Source: Turicibacter sp. (GTDB lineage: Bacteria; Bacillota; Bacilli; MOL361; Turicibacteraceae). Taken from it: DNA of 31,954 bases. The stretch covers positions 1 to 31,954 of the forward strand of contig JAUMTV010000019.1 of the NCBI GenBank assembly GCA_030531025.1, in the 5' to 3' direction. Below the pieces are notes generated by a model. It was not told the DNA's origin and ran no database searches. It saw only the letters and a list, made by a program, of their open reading frames with translations. The position numbers were made by a program, and so were the translations under genes. Positions 13,755 through 21,695 of this stretch are shown one piece after another. Numbering within the stretch: position 1 is the stretch's first letter; each line of letters opens with the position of its first letter.

Positions 13755-14570
13755 ATGAAAGAACCATTTATTTTAAAAGATCATTTATTATTCTTAGAAT
13801 CATGGATGGAAGAAAATAATGATTTAGTAGCGGGATTTACAACAATTAAAGGCGGAACTTCAACAGGGGCATTTGAAGGCTTAAATATTGCCTATCATGT
13901 CGGTGATGAACCAGAAGCTGTTTTAAAAAATCGTGAGTTAGTAGCTGAATCTATTAATATGCCACTTGAAAAATGGGTATTTGCAGAGCAATTACATACA
14001 ACAGCTGTTCATAAAGTGACAGCATCTGATTTAGGAGCAGGTGTTCATAGTTTTGAATCAGGAATTAAAGCAACTGACGGATTATACACGAAAGAAAACG
14101 GTGTTGTCTTAGCTACATTTTATGCCGACTGTACGCCACTTTATTTTTATGCTCCTAAACATGAATTAATCGGAGTTGCTCATGCTGGATGGCGAGGAAC
14201 CGTTGATGGAATGATGCATGAGATGTTACGAACATTAAAAGAAGTTGAACAGATTGATCCAAAAGATATTTTAGTAGCTATTGGTCCATGTATCGGACGT
14301 GACGCCTATCGTGTCGATGATACTGTGATTAGTGAAGTTAAAAAATCATGTGTTAAAGGATTTGAAGAAACGTTTGTTGAACTAGGTGATGGACAATATA
14401 AATTTGATCCAAAATTATTAAATTATAAACAAGCACTTCATGAAGGAGTACCAGCAGAAAATATTTTAGTGACTTCATATTGCACTTATACGGATGCTGA
14501 CTTATTCTATAGTTTTAGAAAGAATAACCAAACCGGTCGCATGATGAACTTTATGTGTTTAAAAAAATAG
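13755..14570 (+). CDS. pgeF: Peptidoglycan editing factor PgeF (YlmD/YfiH, multicopper-like purine enzyme)
   Basis: A 271-residue protein of the YfiH/LACC1/PgeF family. The active-site residues are visible: His81 in EQLHTT, Cys126 in ADCTPLY and His143 in VAHAGWRG, which bind zinc. Members show purine nucleoside phosphorylase and adenosine deaminase activity, and in E. coli help keep L-Ser out of the peptidoglycan stem. In Bacillus the gene (ylmD) lies in the ylm division cluster; here it stands alone. The SD GAGGTGA is 4 nt before ATG 13755. Downstream there is no clear terminator. Confidence 0.93.
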   Translation: MKEPFILKDHLLFLESWMEENNDLVAGFTTIKGGTSTGAFEGLNIAYHVGDEPEAVLKNRELVAESINMPLEKWVFAEQLHTTAVHKVTASDLGAGVHSFESGIKATDGLYTKENGVVLATFYADCTPLYFYAPKHELIGVAHAGWRGTVDGMMHEMLRTLKEVEQIDPKDILVAIGPCIGRDAYRVDDTVISEVKKSCVKGFEETFVELGDGQYKFDPKLLNYKQALHEGVPAENILVTSYCTYTDADLFYSFRKNNQTGRMMNFMCLKK

Positions 14571-14834
14571 TTATGTTAGACAATCTTGTTGGTAATAAAA
14601 CGCTTGATATCAAGTATTGTTAGAATCTGTTTTTGAAAATTATATGAACGTCAAGTCTTTAAATAGCTAATAACAACATTTTCGTCTAACAGAGCCAAAA
14701 AAATAAAAGTAAAAGACTAAATATGTCGTGAATTCCAACTGTTTGATTTTAAAATCTAATGTTAGGGATCACATCAATATTTTGGTCTTTTTTTGTTCTA
14801 AACCTCTAAGTTGCTACATATATTATGCTAAGTC
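14571..14834. other. Gene-free stretch with an imperfect 118-bp inverted repeat
   Basis: No open frame. TGTTAGAC (14574-14581) and GTCTAACA (14684-14691) are inverted, and the similarity continues inward for about 13 more bases at roughly two thirds identity. The palindrome CTTGATATCAAG lies inside (14603-14614). It could be a small decayed transposon end pair or a structured RNA; no target duplication was found. Confidence 0.35.
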
Positions 14835-14908
14835 GCGAGTGTAGTTTAATGGTAAAACATCTCCTTGCCAAGGAGGCGTTGGGGGTTCGATTCCCCTCAC
14901 CCGCTCCA
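14835..14908 (+). tRNA. tRNA-Gly (anticodon GCC)
   Basis: The cloverleaf is complete with CCA encoded (14906-14908). The anticodon loop TTGCCAA gives GCC. D arm TAGTTTAATGGTAAAAC and T arm GGTTCGATTCC are normal. The acceptor stem GCGAGTG/CACCCGC has an A.C mismatch at 4-69, where Firmicute tRNA-Gly normally has GCGGGTG. It lies alone in decaying DNA and no strong promoter is visible, so it may be a weak or extra copy. Confidence 0.88.
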
Positions 14909-14962
14909 AGCGATTAAACCATCTCATCAATGAGATTTTAATGATTAAAAACTTTTTCTCAT

Positions 14963-14998
14963 TAAAAGAGCCTATCAATTAAATGATAGGCTCTTTTA
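14963..14998. terminator. Terminator downstream of tRNA-Gly
   Basis: Perfect 14-bp stem AAAAGAGCCTATCA / TGATAGGCTCTTTT with a 6-nt loop. A/T tracts lie on both sides, so it could serve the tRNA and the broken minus-strand ABC permease. Confidence 0.85.
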
Positions 14999-15032
14999 AT
15001 CTACTAAATAAACTAAGTTATAGATGGAACAA

Positions 15033-16130
15033 CTATTCTGATTTTAATACAATCGCAGGATCTTTTTTAATAGCCATTTTAAGCGGGATATATCCTACTA
15101 ATACTGATACAATTAAGCGAATTGCAACAAAATCGATTAAAATAAATGATAGATACCCTATCTATAATAAATGTCACTCCACTTACGACTTTTTTAATTA
15201 AATCGGTATAAGAGACAACTAAGTCATTTTTGTTGTCATTTTTTTGTTCTTGATTATACTTGTTCAATCAAAGAAATCACTTGTTCTTTTGAATTAAAAT
15301 TCTTCAGATAGCTATTAATTGAACTTGAATCATCTAAATCAGTAATTCTAAGTAATTGACAGTTAGTTTCATAAGACTTTGTGATACCATCAAATTCTTC
15401 TTTTGTTAAAACATTTACTTTCTGATTTTCAACCTGTTCTTTATAGATTTCTGTTTCAGAAATGTTATTAATAATATATTCTGGTAATGAGTGTTTATAT
15501 CCAATGATATTAGAATAATCTGCCCCATCTTTTACTTTTAATATACTGACAAATTTTATATCAGGTCCATGTCAACGATATTTTTTATATAACCTTTATA
15601 TGAGAATATTCTTTATCCCCCATTTTCCTTTTGGTAAGAATCTGTATTTAAGATTAATTTATAAGAGACCTTCAAACTATCATCATAAGAATATGTTGTA
15701 CTATCAATCTGCACTTCTTCTTGATTTTTTAACTTTTCTAAAATAGTCGTTATTTCTTTTCTATTTTTAAGATCTAAGGTATAAAGAATAGCGTCTGGTA
15801 TCACCTGATTTTTATTTACAATTATAACTAATTCGTTATGTTTTTTGGCAATATCCCTGTAAGTACTTCATATTTACTATTCAATACCTCTTCACTATCT
15901 AATAATTATTGAAATACAGGTGTTGCCTCATTAAAAGTCAAGACAGATAGAGCTGCTTGTTCTTCTAAATCAAAAGTATTTAATAGATTAAAATTACTTG
16001 AGTTAATTCTAATGTAATGATTATTTTAGTTTGAATAAATTTGCAAATTTAAATGATAACCCTCATATCTGCTCATAGTGTTTTTAGTTGGTACAACAAA
16101 TGGTATAAAAAGGAATGAAGCAATCCCTAG
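15033..16130 (-). pseudogene. FtsX/MacB-type ABC transporter permease, heavily decayed
   Basis: The minus strand holds, in shifting frames, the pieces of one long permease. They are: a hydrophobic stretch GIASFLFIPFVVPTKN; DLEEQAALSVLTFNEATP; KYEVLTG followed by NELVIIVNKNQ; VIPDAILYTLDLKNRKEI; SILKVKDGADYSNIIGYKHSLPEYIINNISETEIYKEQVE; NVLTKEEFDGITKSYETN; DDSSSINSYLKNFNSKEQVISLIEQV; and the last helix with LVGYIPLKMAIKKDPAIVLKSE before TAG 15035-15033. The pieces are separated by several stops and frameshifts, and the transmembrane domain is largely missing. Such permeases export peptides or antibiotics with an ATPase partner. No ATPase gene is adjacent. Confidence 0.75.
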
Positions 16131-16700
16131 AAAAACCAGTTATTTTAAGAATATATAATGTAAACTTCTTTAAAATAGTTACCATAGAACATAACTATTT
16201 CAAACGAGCTTATTTTTTATAACAAGAAAATCCGATATGAACCAATGTTTTAACTTTATTTAAAATAACTATAAGATTAAATCTATTAAATCATATCTGT
16301 GCCGCTTTACTAGACCTATTGAGCGAATTGATGGAATCAACATTAAAAACTAAATTTGATCAACATAATAAAGATAGCAGCTGTAATTCTTGTCATAAAT
16401 CAACTTCAAATACTTTAAATAATCATAACTCTAAAATGATGCAAACTCCTCAAGATTTCATCCTAAGCATCTAGTTAATGTGATTCGATTCAAAGAAAAT
16501 ATCTCATCACTTTATGTTAAAATGATATCGATATTTCATATATCTACAGCATTAAAGTCTATTTGCACATTAGAAACCTCTCTGATTCTCCAAGCTCAAT
16601 AAGTCCAGTTGGATATTTTAACTTCATATATAATACTCTATTTTATATCTAATAAGATATTGTTTAAATTCAAAAAATATCATTTTATGTTAATTTATGG
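16131..16700. other. Decayed gene-free region
   Basis: No intact gene. In one plus-strand frame (about 16290-16530) a stretch LLDLLSELMESTLKTKFDQHN and later ISSLYVK.ISI faintly resembles the N-terminus of IS256-type transposases. It lacks enough conserved residues to call, and stops interrupt it. The rest is AT-rich sequence without recognisable features. Confidence 0.3.
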
Positions 16701-16706
16701 TATAAT
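16698..16706 (+). promoter_or_regulatory. Extended -10 promoter of the nfeD-flotillin operon
   Basis: TGGTATAAT (16698-16706), about 43 nt before the start codon; no good -35. The gene pair has only this visible promoter. Confidence 0.55.
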
Positions 16707-16749
16707 TTAAACAAAATTTTAATTTATTAACAAAAAGGAGGTAGGTTGA

Positions 16750-17265
16750 TTGTTAGAATTTTTCCAAACCTGTTGCCTCATGAGTGCATTATGGGTTATT
16801 TTAACTCTGATTTTTGGGGAATTATTAGATGGAATAGGTGATTTTGATTTAAATGGCTTAACCTTAGGAATTAATTTGTCTAGTCGTAGTTTTTTATTTG
16901 GAACAACCTTATTTGGTAGTTGTGGTTGGACATTAACAGAACAAACCTCATTACCTATGTTCGTTATTTTTTTCATTTCATTAGTTGTAGGTTTATGTGG
17001 AATATGTTTTTTTGAACAATGTATCTTACGTTCGCTAAAAAAATTGCAATCTACTAGTTCTGTTAGTGAGCAAGATTTAATAGGACTTGAAGCAAAATTA
17101 ATTGAATCAACATCTATCAAAAAGTTTGGAAAAGTACGATTAGTCGTGAATGGGAATATGCTAGAATTTGCAACTAAAGGTATCAGCGAAGACATTATTC
17201 CTAAAGGTACAATCGTAACTGTATTAAAAATAGAAAAAGGACTTATGATAGTCGGAAAAAAATAA
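16750..17265 (+). CDS. NfeD-like membrane protein (YuaF type)
   Basis: A 171-residue protein. It has hydrophobic segments near residues 8-25 and 72-91 and a C-terminal OB-fold-like domain from about residue 103 (LIGLEAKLIESTSIKKFGKVRLVVNGNMLEFATKG..IPKGTIVTVLKIEKGLMIV), the short NfeD architecture. In Bacillus, YuaF is encoded with flotillin YuaG and affects membrane fluidity. The same pairing is seen here, 13 bp upstream of the flotillin gene. I take TTG 16750 as start because AGGAGG (16736-16741) is 8 nt upstream; the next candidate is ATG 16780. Confidence 0.85.
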   Translation: MLEFFQTCCLMSALWVILTLIFGELLDGIGDFDLNGLTLGINLSSRSFLFGTTLFGSCGWTLTEQTSLPMFVIFFISLVVGLCGICFFEQCILRSLKKLQSTSSVSEQDLIGLEAKLIESTSIKKFGKVRLVVNGNMLEFATKGISEDIIPKGTIVTVLKIEKGLMIVGKK

Positions 17266-17278
17266 GGGGGATTTTTTT

Positions 17279-18751
17279 ATGCCTAGTTGGTTAATTGTTA
17301 TTATTGTCTTTTTTATTTTATTAATCGGAGTTCTAAGTACTTGGAGAAAAGTACCTCAAGATAAAGCATTAGTAGTAACTGGTGCTAAGAAACGTGTGAT
17401 TACAGGTGGAGGGGGAATTATCATTCCTATCCTAGAGCGAACTGATATGATCAGTTTAGAAAATATGAATATTAATGTCGAAGTCTCGGGATCATTAACT
17501 GAAACTGGAGTTCCATTAGATGTAACAGGAACAATTATTGTGAAAATTAGTTCTACAAATGAGTCTATTTTAGCAGCTATGGAACAATTCAATACAGGAA
17601 ACTTAGAGACTACGATTGAAAATATTAAACATACTGTTCAAGAGGTTATGGAAGGAAAATTAAGAGAAACAGTTTCTACATTATCAGTTGAAGCACTTTA
17701 TCAAAATAGAGAACGGTTCACATCAACTGTTCAAGAAGTGGCGGCAGAAGACTTAAAGTCAATGGGATTAGAAATTAAAACATTTACAATTCGGGATATT
17801 AGTGATAAAGATGGTTATTTAAAATCTTTGGGAGTTAAACAAACAGAAGAAGTTAAACGTCAAGCTGCTATTGCAAAAGCTGAAGCCGAACGAGATGTCG
17901 CAATTAAACGCGCGGAAGCTGAACGTCAAGCAAAAGAAGAGCAATTAAAAGCTGCAACATTAATTGCGGAAGCTGAAAAGGAAAATAGTTTAAAAGTCAG
18001 CCAATATCGTAAAGAACAAGAAACAGAAAAAGCTAAAGCTGATACAGCATACGCAATTCAAGAAAATATCATGAATAAAGAAGTCGTTGAAGCTAAAATG
18101 CAAGCAGAAATCAAACGTAAACAGATGGAAATTGATTTAGCTCATCAAGAAACACTCCGTAGACAAGAGCAGTTAAAAGCTGAAATTGAAAAAACTGCAG
18201 AAGCTGAAAAATATAAAGCAATTCAAGAAGCGGAAGCTGAAAAAGCTCGACAAATTGCAGAAGCACAAGCAGAAGCTGAAGCACTCCGCTTACAAGCAGA
18301 ATCAGAAGCGAAAGCCATTTCTTTAAAAGGACAGGCGGAAGCTGAAGCTATTCGTTTAAAAGGACAGGCGGAAGCTGAAGCAATGCGAGAAAAAGCGGAG
18401 GCATATAAACAATATGGTGAAGCAGCAATCTTAGAGTTATTAGTTGAAAAATTACCTGAAATTGCACAAGCTATTTCAGCCCCATTAGCTCAAACTGATA
18501 AAATTGTTATTATGGATCAAGGGGGTGAAAACGGCGGAGCTGCAAAAATTCCTGGTTATATTAATACAATTGCAGGAATGGTTCCAGAAGCAGTTGAAAC
18601 TTTAACAGGGAAAAATATGATCGATATTATTGAAAAAGCTTTAACTAAAACTCATTCAGTAAATACACATATAAATGTAGCAGATAATGATTGCTCTGCT
18701 GAGAATAATTTTCCTAGTGAAGAAGAAAGCAGTAACCAAACATTAGAATAA
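17279..18751 (+). CDS. floT: Flotillin family protein (FloT/YuaG)
   Basis: A 490-residue flotillin. An N-terminal membrane hairpin (residues about 3-21) is followed by the SPFH domain (about 30-190), a long Ala/Glu/Lys coiled coil with many AEAEK and QAEAEA motifs (190-400), and a C-terminal oligomerisation region ending in an acidic, Ser/Asn-rich tail. Flotillins organise functional membrane microdomains and help in envelope stress and secretion. The SD is AAGGGGG. It forms an operon with the NfeD-like gene and ends at a strong terminator. The coiled coil contains a recent 33-bp tandem duplication. Confidence 0.93.
   Translation: MPSWLIVIIVFFILLIGVLSTWRKVPQDKALVVTGAKKRVITGGGGIIIPILERTDMISLENMNINVEVSGSLTETGVPLDVTGTIIVKISSTNESILAAMEQFNTGNLETTIENIKHTVQEVMEGKLRETVSTLSVEALYQNRERFTSTVQEVAAEDLKSMGLEIKTFTIRDISDKDGYLKSLGVKQTEEVKRQAAIAKAEAERDVAIKRAEAERQAKEEQLKAATLIAEAEKENSLKVSQYRKEQETEKAKADTAYAIQENIMNKEVVEAKMQAEIKRKQMEIDLAHQETLRRQEQLKAEIEKTAEAEKYKAIQEAEAEKARQIAEAQAEAEALRLQAESEAKAISLKGQAEAEAIRLKGQAEAEAMREKAEAYKQYGEAAILELLVEKLPEIAQAISAPLAQTDKIVIMDQGGENGGAAKIPGYINTIAGMVPEAVETLTGKNMIDIIEKALTKTHSVNTHINVADNDCSAENNFPSEEESSNQTLE
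18322..18381 (+). repeat. 33-bp tandem duplication in the flotillin coiled coil
   Basis: A 27-bp identical block (18322-18348 and 18355-18381) recurs with a 33-bp period. It encodes LKGQAEAEAIR followed by LKGQAEAEAMR. The period of 11 residues keeps the coiled-coil register. Confidence 0.8.
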
Positions 18752-18753
18752 GT

Positions 18754-18792
18754 AAAAAAGGGCAAAACTTCAAATTAGTTTTGCCCTTTTCT
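18754..18792 (+). terminator. Terminator of the flotillin operon
   Basis: AAAAGGGCAAAAC / GTTTTGCCCTTTT, a 13-bp stem with a 9-nt loop and a T-run. Confidence 0.9.
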
Positions 18793-18952
18793 TACGCTTT
18801 TAATCTCTGAAATGAATTCAAATTCACTGATTAAATTTCTTATTTATTTTTTTATACTTGACCTAAATTAATCTTCATATTTTCTACACGTATAACAGTT
18901 TACAAATTCTAGATTATACGTATCTAGAGAAAAATAAAAACTCATCTTGCCT

Positions 18953-19285
18953 TTAAACTAGTTCAATATCATCGATTAACTCAATTCGAATAATTTTGAT
19001 CTTTCTTTCTCCTTTTTTATCATTGAATGAAATTTTGACCCAGTCATCGTCTACGTCTAAAATCTTACAAGATAAATTAATGCTACCATTAAACCAAACA
19101 CTATCTTGCGACTTTAGGATACATTCTTGATTAATTAACGAAGATAGAATTTTAGACATGCTACTCTCCTCCCCTTTCAGTTGTCGCTTTAGCTTTTTAA
19201 CGTCCTGTTCTAGCTTTCGGATTCGTTTAGGCTTATCTAAGTGAAAGAGTAAAATCATAAAACAAAACAATCCCATGTACTCCAA
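18953..19285 (-). CDS. Small membrane-anchored protein of unknown function
   Basis: A 110-residue protein. Residues 4-15 are hydrophobic (MGLFCFMILLFH), then comes a basic coiled-coil-like stretch (KPKRIRKLEQDVKKLKRQLKG) and a C-terminal domain from about residue 52 (CILKSQDSVWFNGSINLSCKILDVDDDWVKISFNDKKGERKIKIIRIELIDDIEL). That domain looks like a small beta barrel of the Sm/SH3 type, a guess from alternation only. The start TTG 19285 has AGGAGGAG upstream and no ATG is better placed. It follows the GNAT gene by 23 bp, likely in one transcript. Confidence 0.7.
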   Translation of the reverse strand: MEYMGLFCFMILLFHLDKPKRIRKLEQDVKKLKRQLKGEESSMSKILSSLINQECILKSQDSVWFNGSINLSCKILDVDDDWVKISFNDKKGERKIKIIRIELIDDIELV

Positions 19286-19308
19286 ACTTCACTCCTCCTA
19301 ATCTTCTT

Positions 19309-19869
19309 TTATTGTTGGTACTCTTCTTTTAAAATAGAGTAATAACAGCAGTCAATGAATTCTCCTTTGTTATTTTTACTCACTTTTCGTAATGTTCCCT
19401 CATAAGTTAAGCCACATTTTTGCATCACACGGCCAGAAGCAGGGTTATTTACATCATGACGAGCCACTAAGCGGATAATTTCAATCTCATCAAAGCAAAA
19501 AGGAATTAAGGCTTGAAAGGCTTCCGTTACAATCCCTTGATTCCAAAAATGACGTCCAATACAATACCCAATTTCTCCACTTTCGTAATCATTATTTATA
19601 TTCATTAAGCTAATACTTCCAATAACTTCATGAATTTCTTTAAGTTCAATAGCCCATTGATAGCAGTCAGGTTCCCCATATCCACTCACCCAAGAATCAA
19701 TAATCATTTGACTCACTTCAAGTGAAGAATGCGTTGGCCATGTCAAATACTTTGTTACTTCATCATCACTGGCCCAGTTTTTAAACATATCAGCTGTATC
19801 ATTGACATTAAAAGGTCTTAAAATGAGACGATGAGTTTCAATGACTTTCGTTCCTTGATGTGTTAGCAT
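19309..19869 (-). CDS. GNAT family N-acetyltransferase (RimJ/RimL type)
   Basis: A 186-residue acetyltransferase. Opening TERL-like motif ETHRLILRPF, acetyl-CoA binding region EIGYCIGRHFWNQGIVTEAFQALIPF, and the NPASGRVMQKCGLTYEGTLRK motif typical of the RimJ/RimL/SpeG branch. The substrate could be a protein N-terminus or a small amine and cannot be told. AGGGGAAG precedes ATG 19869. Its promoter TTTACA-17-TATACT abuts a 23-bp repeat holding a DnaA box. Confidence 0.9.
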   Translation of the reverse strand: MLTHQGTKVIETHRLILRPFNVNDTADMFKNWASDDEVTKYLTWPTHSSLEVSQMIIDSWVSGYGEPDCYQWAIELKEIHEVIGSISLMNINNDYESGEIGYCIGRHFWNQGIVTEAFQALIPFCFDEIEIIRLVARHDVNNPASGRVMQKCGLTYEGTLRKVSKNNKGEFIDCCYYSILKEEYQQ

Positions 19870-19902
19870 ATTATCTTCCCCTTTTTATTTTCAATTTTAG
19901 GT

Positions 19903-19931
19903 AGTATATCACGTTTGGAATATTATGTAAA
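19903..19931 (-). promoter_or_regulatory. Promoter of the GNAT gene
   Basis: Minus-strand TTTACA (19931-19926), 17 nt, TATACT (19908-19903), about 34 nt upstream of the ATG. Confidence 0.7.
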
Positions 19932-19932
19932 T

Positions 19933-19955
19933 AAAAAGTTATCCACATATATTAT
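19933..19955. repeat. 23-bp direct repeat with a DnaA box, copy 1
   Basis: Identical to 21444-21466 over 23 bp and in the same orientation. The core TTATCCACA (19939-19947) is the consensus DnaA box. It sits directly upstream of the GNAT -35 box. Confidence 0.75.
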
Positions 19956-19987
19956 AAATATTAAGCAACGAAAAGAATCTGATTACG

Positions 19988-21334
19988 CTAGCTTCTTTTA
20001 TATTCCCGAATATAAGAATCTTGATAAAAATCATACACAAGCTGGATGCACATTAAGCACCAAATAATAGGTTTACAAATAATCACTCCAAAGTAACCAA
20101 GCAAAGGAATAAATAATGAAACAAAAATGATCTTTCCAAAAAACCCAATAATGCTTGAAACGAGCGGGATCACTTTTCGTCCCAATCCTTGTAAAGCATT
20201 TCTTAAGTTAAACAACCTACCTACAATACAATAAAATGGTGCATTTATCATTAAGTATAGGGTTGCATTCTCAATGACAATTTCCTCACTTGAACCTGAT
20301 AATAATTTTGCCATCATTGGTGCTGTCAAAGCCAAAATAAATGTAATGACTATGCTCCAAGTAATCGCTAATCCATTCGCATACTTAATAGATTGACGAA
20401 TGCAGACACCTTGATTTGCACCTTTATTTTGTGAAATGAATGTCGATAAAGCTAACCCTAAAGTTGAAACAGGCATCATACAAAAACTATTTAACTTACG
20501 GGCAGTCGTATGACCGGCAATCACTAAATACCCAAATTTATTAATCGCTGTTTGTAAAATCACAGTACCTGTTGAAACAATGGCCATCATCCCCCCCCTT
20601 GAAAAACTTTGTCCGGCTAATTCATGATAAAGATTTTTGTCATTTGTAAAATGTTCTTTATGAGGAATTAATAAAGGACATTTTTTATAAATATAGATTA
20701 AACATAAGACAGCTGAAATTCCTTGAGCAATCACCGTTGCAATAGCAGCGCCTTTAATTCCTAAATGAAAATAATGAATGAATACGAGATCTAAAATCAC
20801 ATTGATAAGAGAAGAAATCATTAAAAAAGCTAGTGGCATGACACTATTCCCAATTGTTCGTAATAGTCCTGAAAATAAGTTATAAGCAAACATGACTCTG
20901 ACAAATAGTGTAATTAATGAAGTATAAGAGTAGGCTTCATTAATGATATTAGTTAGTGTATTTAATAATTGTAACAGTGGATATAAACCTATCTTTGAAA
21001 AAATCATGATCTCAATGGTTAACAGCATTCCGATTACGATTGATCCCGCTACAGAACGCTTTAATAATTGTTCATCATCTACACCATAAGAGCGTGCAAC
21101 AACAATACTTAATCCATTCCCTACTCCTAAAGCAAAACCAATTAATAAATCATAAATCGCAGTGAAAGCCCCAATAGCAGCCAATGACGTATCACCAAGA
21201 AAATTTCCAACAATCATTGTATCCATCATGTTATAAAATTACCAGAAAATATTGGCTATTAACAACGGAATAGAAAATAAAATCAATGATTTTAAAATAT
21301 GATCGTTTACTAAATCAACTTTTAAACTTAGCAT
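19988..21334 (-). pseudogene. MATE family efflux transporter, interrupted by a stop at codon 32
   Basis: From ATG 21334, with a strong SD (AGAGGAGAG), the frame reads MLSLKVDLVNDHILKSLILFSIPLLIANIFW, then TAA (21241-21239), then FYNMMDTMIVGNFLGDTSLAAIGAF and another 400 residues of an intact MATE protein. That includes RAFGV-like VVARSYGVDD, about 12 helices and SFISQNKGANQG. MATE proteins export drugs or metabolites using Na+ or H+. One C-to-T change (CAA to TAA) would explain the stop, where relatives have Gln in the I-F-Q-Q-x-Y-N motif. The remaining frame could start at ATG 21229 but would lose most of helix 1 and has no SD there. Confidence 0.8.
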
Positions 21335-21373
21335 TTATCTCTCCTCTTTCAGTTTTAAATCAACTTCAAGCAT
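21335..21373 (-). CDS. Possible 12-codon leader ORF before the MATE gene
   Basis: GAGGGGG, 6 nt, then ATG (21373-21371) opens a 12-residue frame (MLEVDLKLKEER). Its TAA directly abuts the MATE ATG, and its last codons contain the MATE Shine-Dalgarno. The spacing favours translational coupling. The start of the peptide resembles the MATE N-terminus, so it may be a decayed duplicate of the gene start. Confidence 0.35.
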   Translation of the reverse strand: MLEVDLKLKEER

Positions 21374-21443
21374 TTTGTTCCCCCTCAAAGATATGCCAAA
21401 CTTCTGCAAATTATTCCTTTTATCCTGATTTAACTAATTTTCC

Positions 21444-21466
21444 AAAAAGTTATCCACATATATTAT
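21444..21466. repeat. 23-bp direct repeat with a DnaA box, copy 2
   Basis: Identical to 19933-19955; DnaA box TTATCCACA at 21450-21458. It lies about 110 bp upstream of the MATE start. The two copies bracket the MATE gene. Confidence 0.75.
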
Positions 21467-21496
21467 CAAAATAAATAGAAATAAAAAAAGATAGCT

Positions 21497-21505
21497 CTTT
21501 TGGGG
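21497..21505. repeat. 9-bp target site duplication, left copy
   Basis: CTTTTGGGG here and at 21675-21683, flanking the 169-bp element. It equals the 7-nt loop of the split terminator plus two bases. Confidence 0.75.
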
Positions 21506-21674
21506 GAGGCCACTGAAAAAGTCCATTTAATTAAAACAAGTGACGCAAATAGAAGATAAAATAATGAAAAACCTTAGAAAAATGAGCTGAATTAGCATAT
21601 TTTCTAAGGTTTTTTTGTTATTTAGCGTATTTTTAGTCTTTCTTTTTAAATAATTTTAGTTTTTCAGTGACTTC
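21506..21674. mobile_element. 169-bp MITE-like element related to the IS1182-like IS
   Basis: The left end is GAGGCCACTGAAAAAG; the right end read inward is GAAGTCACTGAAAAAC. The first 15 bases match the ends of the IS at 6417-7563 with two changes at the right end. It holds no coding sequence, only a terminator hairpin. It is inserted in the loop of a terminator whose arms are AGATAGCTCT (21490-21498 side) and AGAGCTATCT (21684-21693), just behind the second TPR gene. Likely mobilised in trans by an intact IS elsewhere. Confidence 0.8.
21567..21616. terminator. Terminator hairpin carried by the 169-bp element
   Basis: AAAAACCTTAGAAAA (21567-21581) pairs perfectly with TTTTCTAAGGTTTTT (21600-21614); T-runs follow on both strands. 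It can stop transcripts of the TPR gene whose own terminator was split. Confidence 0.8.
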
Positions 21675-21683
21675 CTTTTGGGG
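21675..21683. repeat. 9-bp target site duplication, right copy
   Basis: CTTTTGGGG, identical to 21497-21505. Confidence 0.75.
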
Positions 21684-21695
21684 AGAGCTATCTTT

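Noticed and set aside
16719..17195. 158-residue minus-strand frame
   Set aside because: Exact shadow of the NfeD-like gene, which has SD, promoter and operon context.
19939..21458. DnaA boxes as a replication origin
   Set aside because: Only two boxes 1.5 kb apart, no AT-rich unwinding element and no dnaA/dnaN genes nearby.
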